DNA of 64,000 bases from Streptomyces sp. TLI_235 (GCA_002300355.1 NSGV01000002.1:1612001-1676000); one strand, 5' to 3'; shown: positions 33,591-42,718, counted from the first letter of the stretch. The notes: generated by a model not told the origin, from the letters alone. A program made the numbers and translations.

Positions 33591-34784
33591 GTGCGCATGC
33601 CCCGCCCGCTGAAGGCGGCCGCCGCCGCCGGCGCCCTCGTCCTCGCCGCCGCCTGCGGCTCGGCCGGCACCGGCACCACCGCCGGCGGCGTCAAGCCCCC
33701 GAAGATCGCCGCCCAGCAGTCCCTCGGCCCCGGCGAGGGCTCGGTCAACCTGATCGCCTGGGCCGGCTACGTCGAGGACGGCAGCAACGACCCCAAGACC
33801 GACTGGGTCACCGACTTCGAGAAGCAGACCGGCTGCCAGGTCAACAGCAAGATCGCGGCCTCCTCCGACGAGATGGTCAGCCTGATGAAGACCGGCCAGT
33901 ACGACGCCGTCTCCGCCTCCGGCGACGCCTCGCTGCGGCTGATCGCCGGCGGCGACGCCGCCCCGGTCAACACCGCCCTCGTCCCGAACTACGCGGACGT
34001 CTTCGCCGGACTGAAGAACCAGCCCTGGAACTCCGTCGACGGCGTCTCCTACGGCATCCCGCACGGCCGCGGCGCCAACCTGCTCATGTACAACACCGAG
34101 AAGGTCTCCCCCGCCCCCGACTCCTGGGCCGCCGTCTTCGACAAGGCCTCGGCGTACAAGGGCAAGGTCACCGCGTACGACTCCCCCATCTACATCGCCG
34201 ACGCCGCGCTCTACCTGATGAAGACCAGGCCCGAGCTCGGCATCACCAACCCCTACGCGCTGGACCGGGCCCAGTTCGACGCCTCCGTCGCGCTGCTCAA
34301 GGAGCAGAACGCCAACATCGGCGAGTACTGGAGCGACTACCTCAAGGAGATCTCCGCCTTCAAGAGCGGCGACTCCGTCGTCGGCACCAGCTGGCAGGTG
34401 ATCGTCAACACCGCGCAGGCCGAGAAGGCCCCGGTCGCCGCCGTGCTGCCCAAGGAGGGCGCCACCGGCTGGTCGGACACCTGGATGGTCTCCGCCAAGG
34501 CCAAGCACCCGAACTGCGCCTACAAGTGGCTGGACTGGATCATCTCGCCGAAGGTGAACGCCCAGGTCGCCGAGTACTTCGGCGAGGCCCCCGCCAACGC
34601 GAAGTCCTGCGCGCAGACCGCCGACACGAACCACTGCGCCACCTACCACGCGGCCGACGAGCCCTACTGGAAGAACGTCCACTTCTGGACCACCCCGGTG
34701 GCGAACTGCGTCGACGGCCGCAAGGACGCGAAGTGCGTGCCCTACCAGGAGTGGGTCCAGGCCTGGACCGGGATCAAGGGCTGA
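33591..34784 (+). CDS. polyamine-type ABC importer solute-binding lipoprotein (PotD-like)
   Basis: A 397-residue secreted binding protein. The signal peptide ends in LVLAAACGS, an imperfect lipobox (Ala at -3), so lipid attachment is likely but not certain. The mature part follows the PotD pattern: NLIAWAGYVEDG, VTDFEKQTGCQVNSKIAASSDEM (cut to TDFEKQTGC), DAVSASGDASLRLI, YGIPHGRGANLLMYN and WLDWIISPKVNAQVAEYFGE. Six more cysteines, four clustered near the C terminus, suggest disulfides and recall the DsbA-like protein elsewhere in the window. GTG 33591 follows GGAG. Confidence 0.9.
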   Translation: MRMPRPLKAAAAAGALVLAAACGSAGTGTTAGGVKPPKIAAQQSLGPGEGSVNLIAWAGYVEDGSNDPKTDWVTDFEKQTGCQVNSKIAASSDEMVSLMKTGQYDAVSASGDASLRLIAGGDAAPVNTALVPNYADVFAGLKNQPWNSVDGVSYGIPHGRGANLLMYNTEKVSPAPDSWAAVFDKASAYKGKVTAYDSPIYIADAALYLMKTRPELGITNPYALDRAQFDASVALLKEQNANIGEYWSDYLKEISAFKSGDSVVGTSWQVIVNTAQAEKAPVAAVLPKEGATGWSDTWMVSAKAKHPNCAYKWLDWIISPKVNAQVAEYFGEAPANAKSCAQTADTNHCATYHAADEPYWKNVHFWTTPVANCVDGRKDAKCVPYQEWVQAWTGIKG

Positions 34785-34792
34785 GCCGCACC

Positions 34793-35677
34793 ATGACCAC
34801 CACCGCGCCGGCCGCCGGATCCGTCCGGCGGCTCGCCGGGGCCCTGCACCGCCGCCCCCGGCTGCAGCTGTCCCTGCTGCTCTCCGCCCCGCTGGCCTGG
34901 CTCGCCCTGGCCTACCTCGGCTCCCTCGCCGTCCTGCTGATGTCGGCGTTCTGGACCACCGACAGCTTCACCTCCAGCGTCGTGAAGGTCTGGAACACCG
35001 ACAACTTCACCGCCCTGTTCACCACCCACGTCTACCGGCAGGTCGCCCTGCGCAGCATCGGCACCGCCCTCGCGGTGACGGCGCTGTGCGCCGTCGTCGC
35101 CCTGCCGATCGCCTTCTTCACCGCCCGGGTCGCCAAGCCCCGCTGGCGTCCGCTGCTGGTGGTCGCCATCCTCACCCCGCTGTGGGCCAGCTACCTGGTC
35201 AAGGCGTACGCCTGGCGGCTCATCCTCGCCGAGGGCGGCCTGCTGGAGTGGCTGCTCGCCCCGTTCGGCCTGCACGGGCCCGGCTACGGCCTCGCCGCCA
35301 CGATCACGGTGCTGACCTACCTGTGGCTGCCGTACATGATCCTGCCGATCCACACCGGCCTGGAGAACCTGCCGGACAACCTGCTGGAGGCCTCCGCCGA
35401 CCTCGGCGCCGGCACCGGCCGCACCCTGCGCTCCGTGGTCCTGCCGATGCTGCTGCCCTCGATCGCCGCCGGCTCCGTCTTCACCTTCTCGCTCAGCCTC
35501 GGCGACTACCTCGCCGTGCAGATCGTCGGCGGCAAGACCCAGCTCATCGGCAACCTCATCTACTCGAACATCACCCTGGACCTGCCGATGGCCGCGGCGC
35601 TCGGCACCGTCCCGGTCGCGATCATCGTCCTCTACCTGCTCGCGGTGCGCCGCACCGGAGCCCTCAGCAGCCTCTGA
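34793..35677 (+). CDS. polyamine-type ABC importer permease 1 (PotB-like)
   Basis: A 294-residue membrane protein with six hydrophobic segments of the MetI/BPD type. The coupling motif is LLEASADLGAGTGRTLRSVVLP, cut here to EASADLGAG. The start ATG 34793 follows the binding-protein stop by eight bases. With the next permease it forms the heterodimeric channel. Confidence 0.92.
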   Translation: MTTTAPAAGSVRRLAGALHRRPRLQLSLLLSAPLAWLALAYLGSLAVLLMSAFWTTDSFTSSVVKVWNTDNFTALFTTHVYRQVALRSIGTALAVTALCAVVALPIAFFTARVAKPRWRPLLVVAILTPLWASYLVKAYAWRLILAEGGLLEWLLAPFGLHGPGYGLAATITVLTYLWLPYMILPIHTGLENLPDNLLEASADLGAGTGRTLRSVVLPMLLPSIAAGSVFTFSLSLGDYLAVQIVGGKTQLIGNLIYSNITLDLPMAAALGTVPVAIIVLYLLAVRRTGALSSL

Positions 35678-35701
35678 CGGCCCGCACAGCGAAGGCCCCC
35701 C

Positions 35702-36517
35702 ATGAACCTCTCCCGCCCCGCACGGATCGCCCTGCGGATCGCCGCCGGGCTCGGCTTCGCGGCGATCTACCTCCCGCTGCTGCTCGTCCTGGTCAACTCG
35801 CTCAACCCCGACCGCAGCGCCGGCTGGCCACCGCCCGGCCTCACCCTGCACTGGTGGGCGGAGGCCTGGCGCAGCACCGGCGCCCGCGACGCCCTGTGGA
35901 CCTCGGTCAAGGCCGGGGCCGGCGCCACCGCGATCGCCCTCGTCCTCGGCACCCTGATCGCCTTCGCCGTTCAGCGGTACCGCTTCTTCGGCCGGGAGGC
36001 GGTCTCCTTCGCCGTGGTGCTGCCGATCGCGCTGCCCGGCATCATCACCGGCGTCGCCCTCAACACCGCCTTCCGCACCGTGCTGGAGCCGCTCGGCGTC
36101 GGCCTCGGCATGTTCACCGTGATCGTCGGCCACGCCACCTTCTGCATCGTGGTGGTCTTCAACAACGTGGTCGCCCGGCTGCGCCGCACCTCCGGCACGT
36201 ACGAGGAGGCGGCCATGGACCTGGGCGCGCACGGCTTCCGGGTCTTCGTGGACGTGACCTTCCCGCTGATCCGCACCGCGCTGCTGGCCGGCGGGCTGCT
36301 CGCCTTCGCGCTCTCCTTCGACGAGATCGTGGTGACCACCTTCACCGCCGGGCCCGGGGTGCGGACCCTGCCGGTGTGGATCTTCTCCAACATGGCCCGG
36401 CCGCAGCAGGCGCCGGTGGTCAACGTGGTCGCCGCGGTGCTGGTGCTGCTCTCGGTGGTGCCGATCTACCTGGCGCAGCGGCTGTCCGCCGACACCGCGG
36501 GCGGCGGGCGGCTGTGA
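35702..36517 (+). CDS. polyamine-type ABC importer permease 2 (PotC-like)
   Basis: A 271-residue membrane protein with six hydrophobic segments. The coupling EAA loop is YEEAAMDLGAHGFRVFVDVT. The N terminus NSLNPDRSAGWPPPGLTLHW is typical of PotC. ATG 35702 has GAAGG upstream. It ends 10 bases before the convergent NYN gene with no obvious terminator. Confidence 0.92.
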   Translation: MNLSRPARIALRIAAGLGFAAIYLPLLLVLVNSLNPDRSAGWPPPGLTLHWWAEAWRSTGARDALWTSVKAGAGATAIALVLGTLIAFAVQRYRFFGREAVSFAVVLPIALPGIITGVALNTAFRTVLEPLGVGLGMFTVIVGHATFCIVVVFNNVVARLRRTSGTYEEAAMDLGAHGFRVFVDVTFPLIRTALLAGGLLAFALSFDEIVVTTFTAGPGVRTLPVWIFSNMARPQQAPVVNVVAAVLVLLSVVPIYLAQRLSADTAGGGRL

Positions 36518-36527
36518 GCCGGCGCGG

Positions 36528-37706
36528 TCAGTCGTCGGCCATCGCGGCCCGGCCGCCGGGGACGCGGGAGGCGAGCTCCTTCCAGAAGCCGTCCCGGATC
36601 GCGTAGCGGTCCGCCTCGTCTATCTGGTCGTCCTTGTGGGCGAGCAGGCCGAAGCGGGCTGCGTAGCGCAGCAGCTCACCGTCGAGGCGGTGGGGGATGC
36701 GCGGGTAGTCCGTCCACAGCACGGTGAGGCGCTCGGTCGCGCCGAGCCGGTCGATCCAGCGGCGGGCGAAGACCTGGCCCACCTCCTGCGCGTCGCCGCC
36801 GACGCTGGTGATGTCCTCCTCGCGGTCCGCCCAGCGCTGGGCGGAGGTGGTGAGCTGGGCCAGCGTGGGCAGGCCGTCGCCGGCCGCGGCCGCGGTGTCG
36901 GCCGGCGGCCGGTCGACCCAGCCGCGGTCGGAGGTCCAGCGCAGCACCGGGCCGCCGTGCGCGGCGGCCGCACGGTCGGCCGGGATGCGCTCGGCGGCCG
37001 AGCGCACCGCGAGGTCCTTGGGGGTGGGCACCACCTTGAGGGCGGCGGCAGGCTGCGGGCGGCCGGCCGCGGGCGGGTCCTGCGGCGCCCCGGGCGCGGC
37101 GGCGAGCAGGCCCGCGATCCGGGGCGGGGCGGCGGGCGCCGGGAAGGCCGCGGGCAGCTCGCGCAGCCGCACCCACCGCTCCATCCAGGCGCGGTCCAGG
37201 ACGCGGCGCTCGTCCGCCTCGGCGACCAGGTCCTCGGACTGGTTGAAGTCCCCGTCGGCGGCCTGCAGCGCCCACAGGTGGACGGCCACCCCGTGCTCCT
37301 TGGCGGACATCACACCCGGCAGCAGGTCCCCGTCGCCGGTGACCAGCACCACGTCGGTGCAGGCGTGGTTGCGGGCGAGCTCGGTCAGCTCGGCGTGCAT
37401 CGCCGCGTCCACGCCCTTCTGCACCCAGCGGCCCTCCGCCCGGGTCAGCGCGCCCAGCCGGACGGTGACCCGCGGCAGCACCCGCAGCCGCCGGTGCTCG
37501 GGCAGCGGACGGCGGTCGGGGGCGGCGTCGAACCAGTAGACCCGCAGCAGCGGCAGCCCGGTCTCGGCCTCGGCGCGCTCGCGCAGCGCGGTGATCAGCA
37601 CGGTGTGGTCGACCGTCACCCGGGACCGGGCCGGCTCGCCGACCAGCAGGCTGGCGGCGGCTCCCAGCAGGTAGCCGGCATCGACGAGGACTACGCAGCG
37701 GTCCAC
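36528..37706 (-). CDS. NYN-domain (PIN-like) protein
   Basis: A 392-residue protein. The N-terminal NYN domain (about residues 1-165) carries VVLVDAGYLLGAA, YWFDAAP, GVDAAMHAEL and DVVLVTGDGDLLPGV, giving the four acidic residues expected of a PIN-like metal-dependent ribonuclease. A Pro/Ala-rich linker follows, then a C-terminal helical domain (about 265-392) of unknown function. GTG 37704-37706 follows GGAGAGGAG. The RNA target is unknown. Confidence 0.88.
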   Translation of the reverse strand: MDRCVVLVDAGYLLGAAASLLVGEPARSRVTVDHTVLITALRERAEAETGLPLLRVYWFDAAPDRRPLPEHRRLRVLPRVTVRLGALTRAEGRWVQKGVDAAMHAELTELARNHACTDVVLVTGDGDLLPGVMSAKEHGVAVHLWALQAADGDFNQSEDLVAEADERRVLDRAWMERWVRLRELPAAFPAPAAPPRIAGLLAAAPGAPQDPPAAGRPQPAAALKVVPTPKDLAVRSAAERIPADRAAAAHGGPVLRWTSDRGWVDRPPADTAAAAGDGLPTLAQLTTSAQRWADREEDITSVGGDAQEVGQVFARRWIDRLGATERLTVLWTDYPRIPHRLDGELLRYAARFGLLAHKDDQIDEADRYAIRDGFWKELASRVPGGRAAMADD

Positions 37707-37868
37707 GTCCGCTCCTCTCCTCCGGGGACCCCCGGTGGGGCGGGGGCTGGCCACCCCTCGCGGGGCGGGGGATTGGGCTGTCCTTACCCTCCGATCCGGC
37801 GTCGAACCGCCGCCGGTCCCCCGGGCCGTGCCGGAGCACCCCCGGCCTGCGGCGATACTGGGGGGATC

Positions 37869-38630
37869 ATGCGGAAGACTTCCTGGGCGCTGTGCGCGGT
37901 GGCGGCCGGTGCGGCGGTGGCCGTGCTGGCGGTACCCACCATCACCACCGACCGTTCGCGCGGTGACACCGCGATCACCTCGATCAGCGTCAACAACGGG
38001 CGCCCGATCCTGCTGGGGCCGCAGAAGGCGACGACCTTCCCGGTGGTGGTGGCGGCCCGCGACGACTCCGGTATCCGCGCGGTCGACCCGGTCGGCGTGT
38101 GGGGGCCGAACTACGGCGTGCTCACGGTGGGCCCGATGCGCTGCACCGCGTCCTCGGCCACCGAGTCGGTGTGCCGCGGCACGGTGACCGTCGACCCGGT
38201 GAAGAAGCAGATCTTCAACGACGAGGCCGGCACCTGGTTCGTCGACCTGCAGGTGCGGGCCAACGACGGCGACCGCTACGTGGCCAAGACCGCCGGCGGC
38301 TTCTCGCTGAAGCGGGCGGCCAAGCTGTCCGGCTCCGGCGTGCCGGCGAAGGCGGCGGCCGGGCAGCGGATCACCGTGCAGGGCTGGCTCGCCCGCTCGT
38401 TCTGGTCCGACAACCGCTTCCACGGCTACGCGGACGGCGTGGCGTACCTGCAGTTCCGCCCGGAGGGCTCGCACCGGTGGCGCACCGTCGCCGAGGCGGT
38501 CTCCACCGGCTCCGGCACGGTCAGAGCCACCGTCCCGGTCACCGGTCCCGGCGACTTCCAGTGGTACGCGCCGGGCGACAAGTGGACGGGCGACGCCGTC
38601 TCCGCGGAGATGCCGGTCGCCGTCCGCTGA
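37869..38630 (+). CDS. secreted protein, unrecognised domain
   Basis: A 253-residue protein with a signal peptide (about residues 1-24) and a beta-rich mature region. Two cysteines lie in MRCTASSATESVCRG. The C-terminal half (GVPAKAAAGQRITVQGWLAR, WRTVAEAVSTGSGTVRATVP) resembles Ig-like beta-sandwich modules seen in Streptomyces secreted proteins. I do not recognise a catalytic family. ATG 37869 has a G-run upstream. It is followed by a strong hairpin shared with asd. Confidence 0.7.
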   Translation: MRKTSWALCAVAAGAAVAVLAVPTITTDRSRGDTAITSISVNNGRPILLGPQKATTFPVVVAARDDSGIRAVDPVGVWGPNYGVLTVGPMRCTASSATESVCRGTVTVDPVKKQIFNDEAGTWFVDLQVRANDGDRYVAKTAGGFSLKRAAKLSGSGVPAKAAAGQRITVQGWLARSFWSDNRFHGYADGVAYLQFRPEGSHRWRTVAEAVSTGSGTVRATVPVTGPGDFQWYAPGDKWTGDAVSAEMPVAVR

Positions 38631-38641
38631 CCTGACGCGGA

Positions 38642-38675
38642 CGGCCCCGCCCCCGTCGGAACGGGGGCGGGGCCG
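38642..38675. terminator. bidirectional terminator between the secreted gene and asd
   Basis: CGGCCCCGCCCCCGT, loop CGGA, ACGGGGGCGGGGCCG is a perfect 15-base stem lying between two convergent genes. Confidence 0.88.
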
Positions 38676-38689
38676 CGGGGCGTGCCCGG

Positions 38690-39718
38690 TCAGCCGCGGA
38701 GCTCGGCGGCGACCAGCTCGGCGATCTGCACCGCGTTCAGCGCGGCGCCCTTGCGCAGGTTGTCGTTGGAGAGGAACAGCGACAGACCGTTGTCGACCGT
38801 CTCGTCCGCCCGGATCCGGCCGACGTAGGTCGGGTCCTGGCCCGCCGCCTGCAGCGGGGTCGGGATGTCGGTGAGCTCGACGCCGGGCGCGTCGGCCAGC
38901 AGCTCCACCGCGCGGCCCGGGGCCAGCGGCGCCGCGAAGCGGGCGTTCACCTGCAGCGAGTGGCCGGTGAACACCGGCACGCGGACACAGGTGCCGGAGA
39001 CCTTGAGCTCGGGGATGCCGAGGATCTTGCGGCTCTCGTGCCGGAGCTTCTGCTCCTCGTCGGTCTCGTTGGAGCCGTCCTCGACGATCGAGCCGGCCAG
39101 CGGGACGACGTTGAAGGCGATCGGACGCTTGTACACGCCGGGCGCCGGGTACTCGACCGCGGAGCCGTCGTGGACCAGCGCGGTCGCGCCGTCCACCACC
39201 TTCGCCGCCTGGTCGTGCAGCTCGGACACACCGGCCAGACCGCTGCCGGACACCGCCTGGTAGGTGGAGACCACCAGGGAGACCAGGCCGGCCTCCTCGT
39301 GCAGCGGGCGCAGCACCGGCATGGCGGCCATGGTGGTGCAGTTCGGGTTGGCGATGATGCCCCTGGGGCGGTCGGCGATCGCCTCCGGGTTGACCTCGGC
39401 GACGACCAGCGGCACCTCGGGGTCGCGGCGCCAGGCGGAGGAGTTGTCGATGACGACCGCGCCCGCCGCGGCGACCTTGGGGGCGAGCGCCTTGGAGGTG
39501 GAGCCGCCGGCCGAGAAGATCACGATGTCCAGGCCGCTGTAGTCGGCGGTGGCCGCGTCCTCCACGGCGACCTCGGTGTCCTGCCACGGCAGCGTGCGCC
39601 CGGCGGACCGCGCCGAGGCGAACAGCCGCAGCTCCTCGACCGGGAAGTCCCGTTCCGCCAGGATCTCGCGGACGACGCCGCCGACCTGGCCGGTGGCCCC
39701 AACGATGCCGATCCTCAT
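38690..39718 (-). CDS. asd: aspartate-semialdehyde dehydrogenase
   Basis: Reduces aspartyl phosphate to aspartate semialdehyde, the branch-point step for lysine, threonine and methionine. It has 342 residues. The nucleotide-binding GATGQVGG is at residues 8-15, catalytic Cys127 in ANPNCTTMAAMPVL and the active-site His in VFTGHSLQVNARF. ATG 39716-39718 has GAGGAAA upstream. Aspartokinase, often adjacent, is not beside it here. Confidence 0.97.
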   Translation of the reverse strand: MRIGIVGATGQVGGVVREILAERDFPVEELRLFASARSAGRTLPWQDTEVAVEDAATADYSGLDIVIFSAGGSTSKALAPKVAAAGAVVIDNSSAWRRDPEVPLVVAEVNPEAIADRPRGIIANPNCTTMAAMPVLRPLHEEAGLVSLVVSTYQAVSGSGLAGVSELHDQAAKVVDGATALVHDGSAVEYPAPGVYKRPIAFNVVPLAGSIVEDGSNETDEEQKLRHESRKILGIPELKVSGTCVRVPVFTGHSLQVNARFAAPLAPGRAVELLADAPGVELTDIPTPLQAAGQDPTYVGRIRADETVDNGLSLFLSNDNLRKGAALNAVQIAELVAAELRG

Positions 39719-40013
39719 TGCGTTTCCTCCATGTCGTGCTCGATCGGGTTGTGCTTGATCGCCGTCCGCACCCTGCCATCATGCCTTGTCACGGGCCCGG
39801 CCCGTCACGGCGTCCCACGGTGTGGGCGGGCGGAGCCGGCAGGCGGCCGCCCACGGCCGGGAGCCCCTCCGGGTTCGGTGCACGGGCTCCGCAAGATGTC
39901 CGGGTGCGGTCGACGCGGACGGGGATTCGTCCGAAAACAATTCGTCACCGAACGGATGAGGGTCTCCCAGGGGCGGGTGGGGGCAGGGCCCCGGGGTGCC
40001 GCCCCTGGATCCG

Positions 40014-40889
40014 TCACTCCGTGACTGCGGCGAGCCGGTCGAGGGCGGTGGCGACGGCGGCGGGGGTGGCGGGGAGCAGTGGCAGCCGGACGTCCGGGGT
40101 GGGGATCCGGCCCTGGGCGTGCAGGACGCCCTTGACCACGGCGGGGTTGGGTTCGGCGAACGCGGCGCGGGCGAGGGCGGCCAGCCGGTGGCCCAGCTCC
40201 CGGGCGCGGGCCGCGTCGCCCTTGCGCCAGGCGTCGGCGAGTTCGGCGTACTGCCCGGTGGCGAGGTGGGCGGAGGCGAGGATGCCGCCCTCGGCGCCGA
40301 TCGCCATCAGCGCGGACAGGTGGGCGTCGTCGCCCGCCAGCACGCCCCGGTGCCCCCGCCCGAGCAGCTCGACCGCCGTGTCGTCGACGCCGCCGGCCGC
40401 GTACTTCACCCCGGCGACGCCCGGCAGCCGCAGCACCTCGTCGAGCGTGCCGGCGTCGAGCTGCTGCCCGGTGCGGTACGGGATGTGGTAGGCGATCAGC
40501 GGTACGGGGCTGTGCTCGGCGAGGTGCCGGAAGTGCGCCAGCACCCCGGCCCGGCCCGGGCGGACGAAGGCGGGCACCGTCACCAGCGCGGCGTCGGCGG
40601 TGCCGTCCAGGGCGGCCAGCGCCTCGGCGGTGCGGCGGGTGTCGCCGCCGCCGACGCCGACCACCAGTGGCGCGCCGTGCACCCGGCAGACCGGGGCCGC
40701 GGCAGCGAGGACGGTGCGCTTCTCGGCCTCGTCCAGGGAGCCGGGCTCGCCGGTGGTGCCGAGCGCGACCAGGCCGGCGGCGCCGGCGGCGAGCAGCTCG
40801 TCGGCGAGGCGCTCCAGGGCGTCGGCGGCGACGGTGCCGTCCGCGGCGAAAGGGGTGACGAGTGGTACGTGAATCCCGTGCAGGTCCAT
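40014..40889 (-). CDS. DapA-family aldolase/lyase (dihydrodipicolinate synthase-like)
   Basis: A 291-residue TIM-barrel lyase. Family residues are GTTGEPGSL, catalytic Tyr134 and Arg139 in YHIPYRTG, and Schiff-base Lys162 in GVKYAAGG. The Lys is followed by YAA rather than the E/D-A-S typical of true DHDPS, so it may be another family member (an oxo-acid aldolase or dehydratase). It is divergent from a LysR regulator 72 bases away, a layout common for catabolic DapA-family genes. A CAGGCT box lies seven bases before the ATG. Confidence 0.85.
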   Translation of the reverse strand: MDLHGIHVPLVTPFAADGTVAADALERLADELLAAGAAGLVALGTTGEPGSLDEAEKRTVLAAAAPVCRVHGAPLVVGVGGGDTRRTAEALAALDGTADAALVTVPAFVRPGRAGVLAHFRHLAEHSPVPLIAYHIPYRTGQQLDAGTLDEVLRLPGVAGVKYAAGGVDDTAVELLGRGHRGVLAGDDAHLSALMAIGAEGGILASAHLATGQYAELADAWRKGDAARARELGHRLAALARAAFAEPNPAVVKGVLHAQGRIPTPDVRLPLLPATPAAVATALDRLAAVTE

Positions 40890-40949
40890 GCGGTCGAGCC
40901 TGACGCCCCGGCATCGTGCAGGTCCAGTTCACATTTCCGAGGCTTCTCG

Positions 40950-40955
40950 TAAGCT
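40950..40955 (+). promoter_or_regulatory. -10 box for a leaderless LysR gene
   Basis: TAAGCT ends six bases before ATG 40962, with TTCACA at 40928-40933 as a possible -35 box (16-base spacer). No Shine-Dalgarno is visible. Confidence 0.45.
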
Positions 40956-40961
40956 GAGCCG

Positions 40962-41861
40962 ATGCTCGACGTCCGCCGCCTGCGCCTGCTGCGCGAACTC
41001 GCCCACCACGGCACGATCGCCGCGGTCGCCGAGGCGCTCGCGTTCAGCCCGTCCGCCGTCTCGCAGCAGCTGTCGGTGCTGGAGCGGGAGGCCGGGGTGC
41101 CGCTGCTGGAGCGGACCGGGCGGCGGGTGGCACTGACCCCGGCGGGGCTGAACCTGGTACGGCACGCGGAGGCGGTGCTGGAGCGGCTGGAGCAGGCCTC
41201 GGCCGAGCTCGCGCACGCCCGCCGGGGGCTGGCCGGGCCGCTGCGGATCGGCACCTACCCGTCGGCGGCGCGGGCGATCGTGCCGGCCGCGCTGGCCGGG
41301 CTGGCGGCCCGTCACCCGGGGCTGGAGCCGATGGTGACGGAGGTCGACCCGGCGGCGGTGGCGGCGGCGCTGCGGGCCGGCGAGCTGGACGTGGCGCTGG
41401 TCCACGAGTACGACCTGGTGCCGGCCGAGCCGGAGCCCGGCCTGGCGTTCACCCAGCCGGTGTTCACCGAGCCGATGTACCTGGCCGCGGCGGGCGCGGG
41501 TACGGTCGCCGAACACCGCGGCTCGCCGTGGATCATGGCGCCGGCGGGCACGCTCTGCCACACGATGACCCTGCGGGCCTGCCAGAGCGCCGGGTTCACC
41601 CCGCGGGTGCGGCACCACGTGGACGATTTCACCACCGTGCTGGCGCTGGTGGCGGTGGGCCAGGGCGTCGCCCTGGTGCCGCACCTGGGCACGGTGCCGG
41701 CCCCGCCGCCGGGCGTGGTGCTCACCCGGCTGCCGATGTACCGGCGGACCAGGACGGCCTTCCGTGCCGGTGCCGCCGCCCACCCGGCGGTCGCCGCGTT
41801 CACCGCCGCCCTGCACTCCGCCGTCCCGCCGGAGCTCGGCGGCGGCGTCCCGCAGGTCTGA
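40962..41861 (+). CDS. LysR-family transcriptional regulator
   Basis: A 299-residue LysR regulator. The N-terminal helix-turn-helix LLRELAHHGTIAAVAEALAF / SAVSQQLSVLEREAGVPLLE spans about residues 8-50, followed by the periplasmic-binding-protein-like effector domain. It is divergent from the DapA-family gene and is the likely regulator of it. The probable message is leaderless. Confidence 0.93.
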   Translation: MLDVRRLRLLRELAHHGTIAAVAEALAFSPSAVSQQLSVLEREAGVPLLERTGRRVALTPAGLNLVRHAEAVLERLEQASAELAHARRGLAGPLRIGTYPSAARAIVPAALAGLAARHPGLEPMVTEVDPAAVAAALRAGELDVALVHEYDLVPAEPEPGLAFTQPVFTEPMYLAAAGAGTVAEHRGSPWIMAPAGTLCHTMTLRACQSAGFTPRVRHHVDDFTTVLALVAVGQGVALVPHLGTVPAPPPGVVLTRLPMYRRTRTAFRAGAAAHPAVAAFTAALHSAVPPELGGGVPQV

Positions 41862-41879
41862 GGGCCGGGCGGCCGGGCG

Positions 41880-42641
41880 TCAGCCGGGCTTGCGGGCGTC
41901 GACCAGGGTGCGGGCGGAGTGGGCGACGAACGGGCCGTCCGACTCGATCAGAGCGTGCAGCTCGCGCAGGCGGTCGCGGTACTGCCCGACGGTGAATCCG
42001 GGCACCATCCAGATCACCTTGCGCAGGAACCAGACCACCGCCCCGATGTCGTGGAACTCGATCCGCAGCCGCTCGGCGCCCAGGTCGACGACCTCCAGCC
42101 CGGCGGCCTCGGCGGCGGCCCGCTCGTCCTCGGGGCGGCGGCCGCGGAGGACGGACTCCGGCAGCGGGCCGAGGAAGAACTCGACGAGTTCGAAGACGCT
42201 CGCCGGGCCGACGTGCTGGGCGAAGTAGGTGCCGCCGGGCCGCAGCACCCGGGCGATCTCCGCCCAGTGCGGCACGACCGGGTGACGGCTGGTCACCAGG
42301 TCGAAGGCGGCGTCCGCGAAGGGCAGCGGCGGGTCCTCGGGGGCCGCGACCACCACCGCGCCGAGCGGGTGGAGCAGAGCGGTGGCCTTCGCCAGGTTGG
42401 GCGGCCAGCCCTCGGTGGCCGCCATCAGCGGCGGGAAGGGCGCGGCCCCGGCGAGCACCTCGCCGCCGCCGGTCTGCAGGTCGAGAGCGGCGCCGGACCG
42501 CGCGAGGCGTTCGCGGAGCAGCCGCTGGTAGCCCCAGGAGGGGCGCTGTTCGGTGGCTCGGCCGTCCAGCCAGGAGAAGTCCCAGCCGTCCACGGAGGCC
42601 GCCTCGGCCTCGGCCACCAGGTCGTCGAAGGTGCGTGCCAT
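41880..42641 (-). CDS. SAM-dependent methyltransferase
   Basis: A 253-residue class I methyltransferase. The SAM-binding motif is ALDLQTGGGEVLAG (about residues 52-65), followed by FDLVTSRHPVV and LRPGGTYFAQHVGP. Substrate unknown; relatives act on small molecules or lipids. It ends 18 bases after the convergent LysR gene. A CAGGAT box six bases before the ATG hints at a leaderless transcript. Confidence 0.85.
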   Translation of the reverse strand: MARTFDDLVAEAEAASVDGWDFSWLDGRATEQRPSWGYQRLLRERLARSGAALDLQTGGGEVLAGAAPFPPLMAATEGWPPNLAKATALLHPLGAVVVAAPEDPPLPFADAAFDLVTSRHPVVPHWAEIARVLRPGGTYFAQHVGPASVFELVEFFLGPLPESVLRGRRPEDERAAAEAAGLEVVDLGAERLRIEFHDIGAVVWFLRKVIWMVPGFTVGQYRDRLRELHALIESDGPFVAHSARTLVDARKPG

Positions 42642-42684
42642 GGCCCGATCCTGGCCCGGGCGGGACGACCTGGGCCACTGCTTA

Positions 42685-42712
42685 TTGGCGGGTACGGCTC
42701 GGGCGCTACTCT
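42685..42712 (+). promoter_or_regulatory. promoter of the PemK-like gene, leaderless
   Basis: TTGGCG (42685-42690), a 16-base spacer, then TACTCT (42707-42712), which ends six bases before ATG 42719. Both boxes are good matches and no Shine-Dalgarno is present. Confidence 0.6.
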
Positions 42713-42718
42713 TCGCGC

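Noticed and set aside
36528..39782. One very long minus-strand frame covering the NYN gene and asd region
   Set aside because: Only the NYN part (from GTG 37706) carries a domain; the rest is out of frame with the true asd and the plus-strand secreted gene.
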